This document shows positions 35,443 to 43,384 of a DNA stretch of 43,454 nt, piece after piece. The translations under genes and the position numbers were made by a program. The stretch spans positions 1 to 43,454 of the forward strand of contig JASHOL010000084.1 in assembly GCA_030041135.1 (NCBI GenBank), written 5' to 3'. Below the pieces are notes generated by a model. That model did not search any database, had not been told where the DNA came from, and saw nothing but the letters and a program-made list of their open reading frames with translations. The DNA is from Streptosporangiaceae bacterium. GTDB lineage: Bacteria; Actinomycetota; Actinomycetes; Streptosporangiales; Streptosporangiaceae. Each line of letters opens with the position of its first letter. Position 1 is the stretch's first letter.

Positions 35443-35929
35443 TGGCCTCTCCCACGGCCGCCTTCAGACGCGTCCTTGCGTGAAAAAGGTCGGCCTTAAT
35501 CGTGCCTTCAGGGCGGCCGAGCATGACCGCCACCTCTTTGACCCCGAACCCCGCGTAGTAATGCAGCAGGAACGCGCTTCGCAGCCGGTCGGGCAGCGCC
35601 TCGATCAGCGCACGGACGTCCACGTCCTGAGCGGGTTGGTAGGTCATCTCGGCCGCACCTGCGGCCGTCATCACGCGCAGGGCTGACCGCTCGCGGCCGC
35701 TCTTGCGCCAGTGGTCGCGGACCAGGTTGGTCGCGATCATGTACACGTAACTCTGCGGGTTATCCAGGCCGGACCAGCGGGACAGCAGCCGGGTGAATGC
35801 CTCCGACGCGATCTCATGCGCGGTCTCGTCGTCATCGACCAGCCTGCGTACCCAGCCGGCCAAGCGCGGGTAGCAGGCATTGAAAAACTCCTCGACCGCC
35901 TCGTGGTCAGAGGCCCGCAGCCTTGCCAC
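35435..35929 (-). CDS. ECF-type (SigE-like) RNA polymerase sigma factor (164 aa)
   Basis: Region 2 is EAVEEFFNACYPRLAGWVRRLVDDDETAHEIASEAFTRLL with the -10-binding NPQSYVYMIATNLVRDHWRK. Region 4 is LIEALPDRLRSAFLLHYYAGFGVKEVAVMLGRPEGTIKADLFHARTRLK with a clear HTH. The GTG at 35927-35929 follows AAGGGAG and gives the usual start MARLRASDHEAV; the frame is open upstream to 36157, but that part is not sigma-like. It overlaps the beta-propeller gene. Confidence 0.88.
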   Translation of the reverse strand: MARLRASDHEAVEEFFNACYPRLAGWVRRLVDDDETAHEIASEAFTRLLSRWSGLDNPQSYVYMIATNLVRDHWRKSGRERSALRVMTAAGAAEMTYQPAQDVDVRALIEALPDRLRSAFLLHYYAGFGVKEVAVMLGRPEGTIKADLFHARTRLKAAVGEASE

Positions 35930-36253
35930 TGAGCTCCCTTGCTTGGCGGCGTGCGCAGACCGCCCCGACCAACGTAGCTCGACCGAGGGTAGCTGCACAG
36001 GGCCTGAGTGCCGGAGTGCGAGAGTACAGCCTGCCCCGCTGACGCTGTGTTGCATCTTTTTACCATTTCTCCGCTGGTTCTCAGGCCGCATCCGGAGTAA
36101 GCCGAGCCGGCTGGCACCGGGGCGCAACCGAATGGCTTGTCCGCGCCCGCCGGGCACCGCGCGTTGATCGCTACCCGCCGGGCATCATCTATGACGCCGA
36201 AGCGGGGCCTGCGGTTGGAGATAGCCGCCTCTTTTTCTTTGGCCGGCCGCGGG

Positions 36254-36259
36254 TAGACT
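36254..36259 (+). promoter_or_regulatory. Candidate -10 box TAGACT for the mutase gene
   Basis: TAGACT matches the common actinobacterial -10 form. The likely transcript start is near 36266, just before the operator at 36270-36287. No good -35 was found, which fits a regulated or extended -10 promoter. Confidence 0.45.
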
Positions 36260-36269
36260 GACATCCAGA

Positions 36270-36287
36270 TAGTAGGACGTCCAACTA
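36270..36287. promoter_or_regulatory. Operator TAGT-A-GGACGTCC-A-ACTA before the mutase gene
   Basis: An 18-base palindrome with one mismatched pair lies directly after the -10 box and 20 bases before the ATG at 36307. A bound repressor would block transcription. I recall similar GGACGTCC sites before acyl-CoA mutase genes of Streptomyces, which suggests a conserved TetR-type regulation, but that is from memory. Confidence 0.6.
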
Positions 36288-36306
36288 ATTGGCGATCGAG
36301 GTTGTG

Positions 36307-38118
36307 ATGCACGGTCACGAGGCTGCGGAGGGCGAGCAGCCAGCGCCGGCCGGTTCGGCCGAGACGGAGCCGCCGGCCGGTTCGGCCGAGACGGAGCCGC
36401 GGTCCGCGGAGGCCACGGCGGGTGACCCCGGTCCGCGGTCCGCGGAGGCCACAGCGCGCGGGGACTACGGCCGGGAGCGGTGGCAGCGCCGTTACGATGC
36501 AGCCCGGGTCAGGGCTGCCGACTTCAGCACGCTGTCCGGACTCGAAGTCGACCCGGTTTACGGCCCACCCGAGGGTGCCGTGGTGCCCGATTTTGAGCGG
36601 ATTGGCTGGCCGGGAGAGTTCCCGTTCACGCGCGGTCTGTACCCGGCCGGGTATCGCGGCCGGACCTGGACTATCCGCCAGTTCTCTGGCTTCGGCAACG
36701 CGGTCCAGACCAACGAGCGGTACAAGATGCTGCTCCAGGCCGGCGGGGGCGGGCTATCGGTGGCGTTCGATATGCCCACCCTGATGGGGCGCGACTCCGA
36801 CGATCCGCGCTCGGTCGGCGAGGTCGGGCACTGCGGCGTGGCTATTGACTCGACTGTCGATATGGACACGCTCTTTCACGGCATACCGCTGGCCGACACC
36901 ACGACCTCCATGACGATCAGCGGTCCTGCGGTCCCCGTGTTCTGCATGTACCTGGCGGCCGCGCAGCGGCAGGGCGCCGATATCACCAAGCTCAACGGCA
37001 CCTTGCAGACCGACATCTTCAAGGAGTACATCGCGCAGAAGGAGTGGTTGTTCCCGCCGCAGCCGCATCTGCGGCTCATCGGTGACCTGATGGAGTACTG
37101 CGCGCAGAACATCCCCGACTACAAGCCGCTGTCGGTGTCGGGGTATCACATCAGGGAGGCCGGAGCGACGGCCGCGCAAGAGCTCGCGTTCACGCTGGCC
37201 GACGGCTTCGGGTACGTGGAGCTCGGTCTGTCCAGGGGCCTGGACGTCGACGTGTTCGCGCCCGGCCTGTCGTTCTTCTTCGACGCGCACATCGACTTCT
37301 TCGAGGAGATCGCCAAGTTCCGCGCGGCCAGGCGGATCTGGGCCCGCTGGCTGCGGGACGAGTACGGGGCTAAGACCGAGCGCGCTCAGTGGCTTCGGTT
37401 CCACACGCAGACGGCCGGGGTCTCGCTGACCGCGCAGCAGCCAGAGAACAACGTGGTCCGCACCGCGATCGAGGCGCTCGCGGCGGTGCTGGGCGGCACG
37501 AACTCGCTCCACACCAATGCGCTCGATGAGGTGCTGGCGCTCCCGAGCGAGCAGGCGGCGGAGATCGCGGTGCGGACCCAGCAGGTCGTGATGGAGGAGA
37601 CCGGGGTCGTCAACGTCGCGGATCCGCTCGGCGGTTCTTGGTACGTCGAGGCGCTGACCGACCGGCTCGAGGCCGATGCCGAGGAGATTTTCGCGCGCAT
37701 CCGCGCGATGAGCCCTGACGGCACGATGACCGGCGGGATCCTGCGCGGCATCGAAGACGGCTGGTTCTCGTCCGAGATCGCCGAGGCGTCTTTCAGCTAC
37801 CAGCAGAAGCTGGAGAAGGGGGACAAGCGCGTCGTCGGCGTGAACTGCTACACCGACACTGTGGAGAAGCCCATCGAGATCCTGCGCGTCAGCCACGAGG
37901 TCGAGGTGGAGCAGGTCAGGGAGCTGCGTGCCCGCCGGGCCGGCCGCGACCAGGCGGCGGTTGACGGGGCGCTCGAGTCGATGCTCGCCGCGGCCCGCTC
38001 GGGCGCGAACATGATCCCGCCGATGATCGCCGCAGCCGCCGCCGAGGCGACGCTCGGCGAGATCTGCGAGGCGCTGCGGGGTGAGTGGGGCGCGTACTTC
38101 GAGGCTCCGGCGTTCTGA
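36307..38118 (+). CDS. Acyl-CoA mutase large subunit without B12 domain, IcmA-like (603 aa)
   Basis: This is the substrate-binding TIM-barrel half of an adenosylcobalamin-dependent mutase. It has TWTIRQFSGFGNAVQTNERYKMLL and SVAFDMPTLMGRDSDDP, then LNGTLQTDIFKEYIAQKEWLFPP and SGYHIREAGATAAQELAFTLADG. Phe126 in IRQF, rather than the Tyr of methylmalonyl-CoA mutase, points to isobutyryl-CoA mutase specificity. The protein ends after GEICEALRGEWGAYFEAPAF and has no DxHxxG B12 domain, so a separate small subunit is needed. About 55 extra N-terminal residues are tandem repeats. The start may also be TTG 36289 or GTG 36304. Confidence 0.87.
   Translation: MHGHEAAEGEQPAPAGSAETEPPAGSAETEPRSAEATAGDPGPRSAEATARGDYGRERWQRRYDAARVRAADFSTLSGLEVDPVYGPPEGAVVPDFERIGWPGEFPFTRGLYPAGYRGRTWTIRQFSGFGNAVQTNERYKMLLQAGGGGLSVAFDMPTLMGRDSDDPRSVGEVGHCGVAIDSTVDMDTLFHGIPLADTTTSMTISGPAVPVFCMYLAAAQRQGADITKLNGTLQTDIFKEYIAQKEWLFPPQPHLRLIGDLMEYCAQNIPDYKPLSVSGYHIREAGATAAQELAFTLADGFGYVELGLSRGLDVDVFAPGLSFFFDAHIDFFEEIAKFRAARRIWARWLRDEYGAKTERAQWLRFHTQTAGVSLTAQQPENNVVRTAIEALAAVLGGTNSLHTNALDEVLALPSEQAAEIAVRTQQVVMEETGVVNVADPLGGSWYVEALTDRLEADAEEIFARIRAMSPDGTMTGGILRGIEDGWFSSEIAEASFSYQQKLEKGDKRVVGVNCYTDTVEKPIEILRVSHEVEVEQVRELRARRAGRDQAAVDGALESMLAAARSGANMIPPMIAAAAAEATLGEICEALRGEWGAYFEAPAF
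36346..36456 (+). repeat. In-frame tandem repeats in the mutase N-terminus
   Basis: Two exact 27-base copies (36346-36372 and 36373-36399) encode PAGSAETEP-type units. They are followed by two near-identical copies 36 bases apart encoding PRSAEATA. All repeats keep the frame and give an acidic, Ala/Pro-rich disordered tail. Confidence 0.75.
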
Positions 38119-38178
38119 CGAGCTCCATTCGGGTGGATGGCACGCAGGGCATTCCCGTGGATACGGCAGGATGGAGTC

Positions 38179-39177
38179 ATGAAGCAGCCGCGGGACTTTT
38201 CCCTTCATGGCGCCATTGACCTGGGCGCACGACAGGCGGCCGCGCAGCGTAGGCAGCGAGCGGCGGAGCAGGGCTCGGCGACCGGCCAGGCGGGCACGGT
38301 CATCGAGGTAACCGAGGAGACTTTCAATACCGACGTGGTGGCGAGGTCGCGGTCGGTTCCGGTCATCCTCGACCTGTGGGCCGAGTGGTGCGGGCCGTGC
38401 AAGCAGCTGAGCCCGGTTCTGGAGAAGCTGGCCGAAGAGGCGAACGGCGCGTGGATTCTCGCCAAGGTTGACGTTGACGCGAACCCGCAGCTCAGCGCAG
38501 CCCTGCAGGTGCAGTCGATCCCGATGGTGGTCGCGGTACTCGCGGGCCAGATCGCGGACGGCTTCCTCGGCGCCTTGCCCGAGGCGCAGGTGCGAGAGTG
38601 GCTGGGCCAGGTCATGGGCGTAGCGGCGCAGCTAGGCCTGCAACCGCAAGCCGGGCCCGCCGCCGATGAGCAGGACGCTTCGGCGCAGGCAGCCGGACAG
38701 CCGGGTCAGGGCGGCCAGCCCCCGGACATGCCCGCCTACCCGGACGGGGCGGTCGGCGCCCAGGCCAGGAGCGCGCTGGCCGCGGCGCAGGCGGCGATGG
38801 AGCGCGGTGACCTGGATGCGGCCGCGGCCGAGTTCGAGCGGGTACTGGCGACATATCCCGGCGATCCGGTCGCCACGATGGGCCTGGGGCAGGTGGGGCT
38901 GATCCGCCGGGTCGAGTCGTATGACCAGGCCAAGGCGCGCCTTGACGCCGAGCAGCGCCCCGACGACGCGGAGGCCCAGGCGCGGGTGGCCGACATCGAG
39001 ATGGCCAGTGGCAAGATCGAGGCAAGCTTCGAGCGGCTGCTGAACACGATCAGGCGGACCTCGGGTGATGAGCGGGATATCGCCCGCAGGCACCTGGTCG
39101 GACTTTTCGCGATCTTCCCGCCGAGGGACCCCAGGGTGGCCAAGGCCAGGGCCACCCTGTCGAGCCTGCTGTTCTGA
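38179..39177 (+). CDS. Thioredoxin-TPR co-chaperone, YbbN/CnoX-like (332 aa)
   Basis: The thioredoxin domain (about 40-145) has the active site CGPC (Cys71 and Cys74) and VQSIPMVV with the cis-proline. A Gln/Gly/Pro-rich linker (155-195) leads to a helical TPR-like region (200-330) with QAAMERGDLDAAAAEFERVLATYPGDPVATMGLGQV. This layout is that of YbbN/CnoX proteins, which hold oxidised or unfolded proteins for refolding. The ATG at 38179 gives the family start MKQPRDFSLHGAIDLG. It follows the mutase gene by 60 bases. Confidence 0.9.
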   Translation: MKQPRDFSLHGAIDLGARQAAAQRRQRAAEQGSATGQAGTVIEVTEETFNTDVVARSRSVPVILDLWAEWCGPCKQLSPVLEKLAEEANGAWILAKVDVDANPQLSAALQVQSIPMVVAVLAGQIADGFLGALPEAQVREWLGQVMGVAAQLGLQPQAGPAADEQDASAQAAGQPGQGGQPPDMPAYPDGAVGAQARSALAAAQAAMERGDLDAAAAEFERVLATYPGDPVATMGLGQVGLIRRVESYDQAKARLDAEQRPDDAEAQARVADIEMASGKIEASFERLLNTIRRTSGDERDIARRHLVGLFAIFPPRDPRVAKARATLSSLLF

Positions 39178-39190
39178 GGGATCGGCCCGC

Positions 39191-39718
39191 TTAGCGCGGA
39201 CCCGCGAGGTGCTCGAGTGCGGGCAGCGCGCTCGACAGGGCAGTGAGCTGGTCGGGCGGCAGCGTCAGCAGGATGTCGGTGAGCAGGTTCGTTGCCTCCT
39301 GCTTGATGCGCTCAAGGACATCCCTGCCCTGCTCGGTGACGCTCACCAGGTATGCTCGCGCGTCGCCAGGGGCGGCGTCCCGACGCACGTAGCCCTTGTC
39401 CTCCAGCACGTTGATGAGCCGGGTGAGCGTTGAGGGCGCGATTCGTTCCGCGGCGGCGAGGTCGCCGAGCCGGACCGGGCCCTTTACCCCGATCGTCGAC
39501 AGCGTGGACAGCTGGCTCGGCGTGAGTCCGGCGAGATCATGCTTGCGCAGTCGGCGCGACAACCGCAGCACGGCAACCCGCAACCGCGCCGCGTCGATGT
39601 CCAGGTCGGGAGCCGAGCCTTCGCTCCCGATGTTTTCCCGCTGAACGACGCCGGTCGCAGCCTGGCGCGCCTTCGCCTGGCCAGGCTTGCTGGCCGAAGC
39701 GGCGGCGACTTCGCTCAT
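39191..39718 (-). CDS. MarR-family transcriptional regulator (175 aa)
   Basis: The winged helix has RLGDLAAAERIAPSTLTRLINVLEDKGYVRRDAAPGDARAYLVSVTEQG, with the wing acidic residue in GDAR. It carries a 40-residue Ala/Ser-rich N-terminal lead. The ATG at 39716-39718 is preferred; a GTG four codons upstream directly abuts the AAGG. It is divergent from yqgE, with hairpins in the space between. Confidence 0.85.
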   Translation of the reverse strand: MSEVAAASASKPGQAKARQAATGVVQRENIGSEGSAPDLDIDAARLRVAVLRLSRRLRKHDLAGLTPSQLSTLSTIGVKGPVRLGDLAAAERIAPSTLTRLINVLEDKGYVRRDAAPGDARAYLVSVTEQGRDVLERIKQEATNLLTDILLTLPPDQLTALSSALPALEHLAGPR

Positions 39719-39752
39719 TCCTGTGGGCACCCTTGCAGGGTAGTGCCCGAGA

Positions 39753-39786
39753 GCCCGAAGTCAGGACTGCCGCCCGGACTTCGGGC
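39753..39786. repeat. 10-bp inverted repeat in the divergent MarR/yqgE region
   Basis: GCCCGAAGTC (39753-39762) pairs exactly with GACTTCGGGC (39777-39786) around a 14-base loop, 35 bases before the MarR start. A further CGGCAG/CTGCCG stem lies at about 39835-39858. These could be a MarR operator or leader structures. Confidence 0.4.
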
Positions 39787-39936
39787 CGTTATGACAGCAG
39801 CTGTCGGCGAAAGTCGGCACAGCCGTCAGGTAATCCGGCAGCTGGCAGCTAACTGCCGCGTGAACTGATTCAGGCAATCTCGCGATCAGCCGGGACCGAG
39901 GTGCCCGGACGGGCGCCGCTGACGCATTATTGGGTC

Positions 39937-40512
39937 ATGGAGGATGAATCCCTCAGCGGCAGGCTGCTCGCGGCGACTCCGCTCCTCGGAGACCCGAACT
40001 TCCGCCGCACCGTCGTCCTGATCGTGGAAGACGACAAGGACGAGGGAACCCTGGGGGTAGTGCTGAACCGGCCCACCGAGGTCCCGCTTGACCAGGTGCT
40101 TGAGTCGTGGACGTCGCTCGTGTCGGGGCCGCCGGTGGTCTTCCGCGGGGGGCCGATCTCGCCCAACAGCGCGCTGGCGCTGGCGATGCCGCAGGGCACG
40201 GCGGAGCCGCTTGGCTGGCGGTCACTGCCAGGCGAATCCCTGAAGTCAAGGCTTGGCCTGGTCGATCTCGGCGCGCCACCCGAGCTGCTGGCCGATGGCA
40301 TCAGCTCCATGCGAGTGTTCGCTGGCTACGCCGGATGGGGCGCCGGGCAGTTGCGGGACGAGATCGAGGAGGGCGCCTGGTACGTGCTGCCAGGCAACCC
40401 CGATGACGCGTTCGCCGCCGAGCCCGAGCGGCTCTGGGAGCAGGTGCTCCGCAGGCAGGGCGGCGAGCTCGCCCTCGTGGCGACCTACCCCGACGACCCC
40501 ATCTGGAACTGA
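39937..40512 (+). CDS. YqgE/AlgH family protein (191 aa)
   Basis: The family markers LSGRLLAATPLLGDPNFRRTVVLIVEDDKDEGTLGVVLNRPT, VFRGGPISPNSALAL and RVFAGYAGWGAGQLRDEIEEGAWYVLPG are all present. The fold is solved for homologues but the function is unknown; AlgH was linked to transcription in Pseudomonas. The ATG at 39937 gives the normal start; the frame is open back to 39901. Confidence 0.93.
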   Translation: MEDESLSGRLLAATPLLGDPNFRRTVVLIVEDDKDEGTLGVVLNRPTEVPLDQVLESWTSLVSGPPVVFRGGPISPNSALALAMPQGTAEPLGWRSLPGESLKSRLGLVDLGAPPELLADGISSMRVFAGYAGWGAGQLRDEIEEGAWYVLPGNPDDAFAAEPERLWEQVLRRQGGELALVATYPDDPIWN

Positions 40513-40525
40513 CCGGTCTGCATGG

Positions 40526-40609
40526 CCGGCTGCGCCGTGCTCGCCGTGCTGCCCGGCACCCCCGGCTGCGCCGTGCTCGCCGTGCTTCCCGGCACCCCGG
40601 CTGCGGCGG
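40526..40609. repeat. 36-base tandem repeat (about 2.3 copies) between yqgE and the DUF3039 gene
   Basis: The unit begins CCGGCTGCGCCGTGCTCGCC and occurs at 40526-40561 and 40562-40597 with one or two differences, then as a partial third copy. It is intergenic. Each unit has an inner CGCCGTGCT repeat. It is probably variable in copy number between strains. Confidence 0.65.
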
Positions 40610-40620
40610 CCTGCGCCGCG

Positions 40621-40637
40621 TAAACTTGTTGGTCGTG
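40621..40637 (+). promoter_or_regulatory. -10 box TAAACT with probable leaderless start
   Basis: TAAACT (40621-40626) is a good actinobacterial -10. The expected transcript start, seven to nine bases on, falls at or just before the GTG at 40635, and there is no Shine-Dalgarno sequence. The mRNA is probably leaderless. Confidence 0.5.
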
Positions 40638-40892
40638 AGTACCGAAGTCCTCCCTGGCACCGAGATCCGCCAGGACACAGATGTCCGGCCCGACCTCTCG
40701 CATGGCGACGGCGACCATGACCGGTTTGCGCACTATGTCCGGAAGGACAAGATCGTGGATAGCAGCGTCACCGGGACGCCGCTCGTCGCGCTCTGCGGCA
40801 AGGTGTGGGTGCCGAGCCGGGACCCGAAGAAATATCCGGTGTGCCCGGATTGCCGGCGCATCTACGAGTCGCTGCCCGAGGGCGAGGAGTAG
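40635..40892 (+). CDS. DUF3039 domain protein (85 aa)
   Basis: An acidic N-terminus is followed by DHDRFAHYVRKDKI, LVALCGKVWVPSRDPKKYPVCPDCRRIYESL, the complete DUF3039 pattern. Cys-x(n)-CPDC suggests a zinc ribbon. It is found throughout actinobacteria, often near nicotinate phosphoribosyltransferase and helicase genes; the function is unknown. The start is set by the leaderless GTG. It is convergent with the nicotinamidase gene, three bases apart. Confidence 0.88.
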   Translation: MSTEVLPGTEIRQDTDVRPDLSHGDGDHDRFAHYVRKDKIVDSSVTGTPLVALCGKVWVPSRDPKKYPVCPDCRRIYESLPEGEE

Positions 40893-40895
40893 CCC

Positions 40896-41474
40896 CTACC
40901 TCGGTCCGCGCGGCCTACCAAGCAAGGTAACGCCCGCTCCGCGCATGAGCTTGAGCGCCGCCGCCGTGGTCGCCGCGCCCACGCCCGCGGTCAGGTCGAG
41001 CAGCACGGTGGTGGCAAAGCCGGCTGCGACGGCGTCTCCGGCCGTCGCCCGCACGCAGTAGTCGGTCGCGAGCCCGCTCACGTCGACCTGGGTGACCTTC
41101 CGGTCGGCAAGCCACTGCCGCAGCGTTTCGCCTTCCTCGGTCCGCCCCTCGAAGCCGCTGTAGGCGGCCGCGTGCTCCCCCTTGCGGAACAGCGCCGCCA
41201 CCCGGCTCGTATCCAGGTCGGGGTGGAAATCGGCACCAGCGGTGCCGGCCACGCAGTGCGGGGGCCAGGTGTCCACGAAGTCCGGGTCTGATGAGAAGTG
41301 CGATCCGGGGTCGATGTGATGATCCTGCGTGGCGACCACGAGGTCATACTTGTCGGCGTCTGGCTCGGCCAGGAACGCGGATATCGTGCGGGCAACGCTC
41401 GCGCCGCCGGCCACTGCCAGTGAACCGCCCTCGCAGAAGTCGTTCTGGACGTCAACGATCAGTAGTGCGCGCAC
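40896..41474 (-). CDS. pncA: Nicotinamidase/pyrazinamidase, isochorismatase fold (192 aa)
   Basis: This enzyme hydrolyses nicotinamide to nicotinate. The catalytic triad Asp8 (VDVQNDF), Lys98 (RKGEH) and Cys140 (ATDYCVRAT) is intact, and the metal-binding D-H-H (51-53) lies in TQDHHIDPGSHF. Its product is the substrate of the nicotinate phosphoribosyltransferase two genes away. The start is a GTG at 41472-41474. Confidence 0.93.
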   Translation of the reverse strand: MRALLIVDVQNDFCEGGSLAVAGGASVARTISAFLAEPDADKYDLVVATQDHHIDPGSHFSSDPDFVDTWPPHCVAGTAGADFHPDLDTSRVAALFRKGEHAAAYSGFEGRTEEGETLRQWLADRKVTQVDVSGLATDYCVRATAGDAVAAGFATTVLLDLTAGVGAATTAAALKLMRGAGVTLLGRPRGPR

Positions 41475-41489
41475 AGGGTGAGAGTAGCG

Positions 41490-41954
41490 CTAGCTGACGT
41501 CGAGCGGCGTGCCCGACGTGATCCGCACCAGCTCGTCGAACGAGGTCGGGAACACAGTGTGCGCGTGACCGGCGGCAGCCCACACGACGTCGTACTGCGC
41601 CAGCGCGGTGTCGACGAGCGTGCGGATTGGCCGCGGATGGCCGACCGGCGCGACGCCCCCGATGCGCTGACCGGTGCTGGCGTAGACGAAGTCCGGGTCG
41701 GCCCGCCCGAGCTTCTCGACCCCGACCTCGGCCGCGACCTTCGCGGTGTTGACCCGGTGCGCGCCGCTGGTCAGGATCAGCAGCGGCTGCGCGTCAGCGC
41801 TGAAGACCAGGCTGTTGGCGATGGCGCCGACTTCGCACCCGAGCTGGGCGGCCGCGGTCGCGGCCGTCGGTGCCGGCTCGGGCAGCTCACGGACCTGGCC
41901 CGGCGCGCCCAGCCCGCGAAGGGCCCTCTGCACGTGTTCCGCGTTTCGATGCAC
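41490..41954 (-). CDS. YbaK/EbsC-family aminoacyl-tRNA deacylase (154 aa)
   Basis: The protein shows VGAIANSLVF, the conserved lysine of the family at HRVNTAKVAAEVG, STGQRIGGVAPVGHPRPI and the C-terminal AAGHAHTVFPTSFDELVRITSGTPLDVS. These proteins clear mischarged Cys-, Ala- or Pro-tRNA. Which tRNA is used cannot be told. It sits between the two NAD-salvage genes on the same strand and is probably co-transcribed. Confidence 0.9.
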   Translation of the reverse strand: MHRNAEHVQRALRGLGAPGQVRELPEPAPTAATAAAQLGCEVGAIANSLVFSADAQPLLILTSGAHRVNTAKVAAEVGVEKLGRADPDFVYASTGQRIGGVAPVGHPRPIRTLVDTALAQYDVVWAAAGHAHTVFPTSFDELVRITSGTPLDVS

Positions 41955-42028
41955 CGCGCCAGTGTCGCACGGGGCCGTCCGTGGGCCGCAACTTCATTTG
42001 GCTGGCCTCCGACGCCCGGCAACCGGGG

Positions 42029-43384
42029 TCAGCTGTCCGGCTCGAAGATCGTGGGAATCGCGGGATAGCCGCGGGACAGCTGGCGCGCGTAGGCCGGCAG
42101 CTCGGCTACCGCCCGACGGTGCCGGTCGCGAGCGGCACCGAGGTCCTCGGCACCTACTGGCGACCCTTCGCTGACGAGCAGGCGCAGCAGGGGCCGGGCC
42201 CGTTCCCCGAAATCGGGCTGATCGGCCACGAGTTCGCTGTGCGCAACACCGGCCTCGTCGAGCTGCCGCGCCGCCCACTTCCTCCCGCCGCGCGACGGCT
42301 TGCCGACCGAGCGCTTGGCGACCGGCACAAGCTCGCCAGGCCGCTGCGGGTCCTCGCGGGCCACGAGCTTGTAGACCAACGCCGCAGTCGGCGCGCCCGA
42401 CCCCGTCACCAGAGACGTCCCCACCCCGTAGCCATCGACGGGCGCGGCGGCCAGCCCGGCGATGGAGTACTCGTCGAGATCCCCGGTGAGCACGATCCTC
42501 GTCTGGGTCGCGCCGAGCGAATCCAGCAGCGCCCGTACCTCGCGGGCGACGACCGGCAGGTCCCCGCTGTCGATCCTGACCGCGCCGAGGTTCTGGCCTG
42601 CGACGCGGACAGCGGACTTGACCGCCGTCGCCACGTCGTAGGTGTCAACGAGCAGGGTGGTTGACTCGCCGAGCACGGCCGTCTGGGCCGCGAACGCCTG
42701 CTCTTCGGAGTCATGCACCAACGTGAACGCGTGCGCGCTGGTGCCGCTTGTCGGCAGGCCGTATTCGATGCCGGCCTTCAGGTTTGACGTCGTCGCGAAG
42801 CCGGCTATGTACGCGGCGCGGGCGGCAGCGACCGCGGCACGCTCGTGCGTTCGCCGCGAGCCCATCTCGATCAGCGGCCGTCCGCCTGCGGCGTTTACCA
42901 TCCGGCTCGCCGCCGAAGCGATCGCGCAGTCATGGTTGAGGATCGACAGGGCCAGTGTCTCGAGGACCACGGCCTCGGCGAACGTGCCCTCGACGACCAG
43001 GATCGGTGAGCCGGGAAAGTAGCAGTCGCCCTCGCCGTATCCCCAGATGTTCCCGGTGAAACGGTAGGAGCGCAGGTAGTCAAGGGTCAGCTGGTCCGCG
43101 ATCCCAGCCCGCTCAAGGAACTCGAGTTCCACGTCGCCGAACCGGAACGCTGCGAGGGCGTCGAGCAAGCGGTCGGCTCCGGCCACCACGCCATAGCGCC
43201 GCCCGTTCGGCAGGTGCCTGGCGAACATCTCGAACACGGCCTTCCGGTGGGCGATGCCGCTATGCAGCGCCCCGCGCACCATCGTCAGCTCGTAGTGATC
43301 GGTCAGGAGCGCGGTGCCCGGCCCGGTCCAGGCTGGCTCCTTGGGCCCGGAGATCTCGTCGGCCCTTAGCTGGTCAGTATTCAC
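42029..43384 (-). CDS. pncB: Nicotinate phosphoribosyltransferase (451 aa)
   Basis: This enzyme joins nicotinate and PRPP to make nicotinate mononucleotide. It has TDHYELTMVRGAL near the start, EMGSRRTHERAAVAAARAAYIAGFATTSN, SGTSAHAFTL (with the phosphorylatable histidine) and VRIDSGDL for phosphate binding. The length is normal. It is the first gene of a minus-strand group with ybaK and pncA and begins 70 bases from the window end. Confidence 0.95.
   Translation of the reverse strand: MNTDQLRADEISGPKEPAWTGPGTALLTDHYELTMVRGALHSGIAHRKAVFEMFARHLPNGRRYGVVAGADRLLDALAAFRFGDVELEFLERAGIADQLTLDYLRSYRFTGNIWGYGEGDCYFPGSPILVVEGTFAEAVVLETLALSILNHDCAIASAASRMVNAAGGRPLIEMGSRRTHERAAVAAARAAYIAGFATTSNLKAGIEYGLPTSGTSAHAFTLVHDSEEQAFAAQTAVLGESTTLLVDTYDVATAVKSAVRVAGQNLGAVRIDSGDLPVVAREVRALLDSLGATQTRIVLTGDLDEYSIAGLAAAPVDGYGVGTSLVTGSGAPTAALVYKLVAREDPQRPGELVPVAKRSVGKPSRGGRKWAARQLDEAGVAHSELVADQPDFGERARPLLRLLVSEGSPVGAEDLGAARDRHRRAVAELPAYARQLSRGYPAIPTIFEPDS

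Larger units (their letters stand above)
35930..36306. other. Divergent promoter region between sigma factor and mutase
   Basis: About 370 bases without an accepted gene. The sigma-factor promoter should lie on the minus strand near 35940-36080, where an AT-rich patch (about 36053-36072) is seen. The mutase promoter and operator lie at 36254-36287. The rest shows no clear structure. Confidence 0.5.

Noticed and set aside
36754..38208. 484-codon minus-strand ORF opposite the mutase
   Set aside because: It is a mirror frame of a clearly conserved enzyme.
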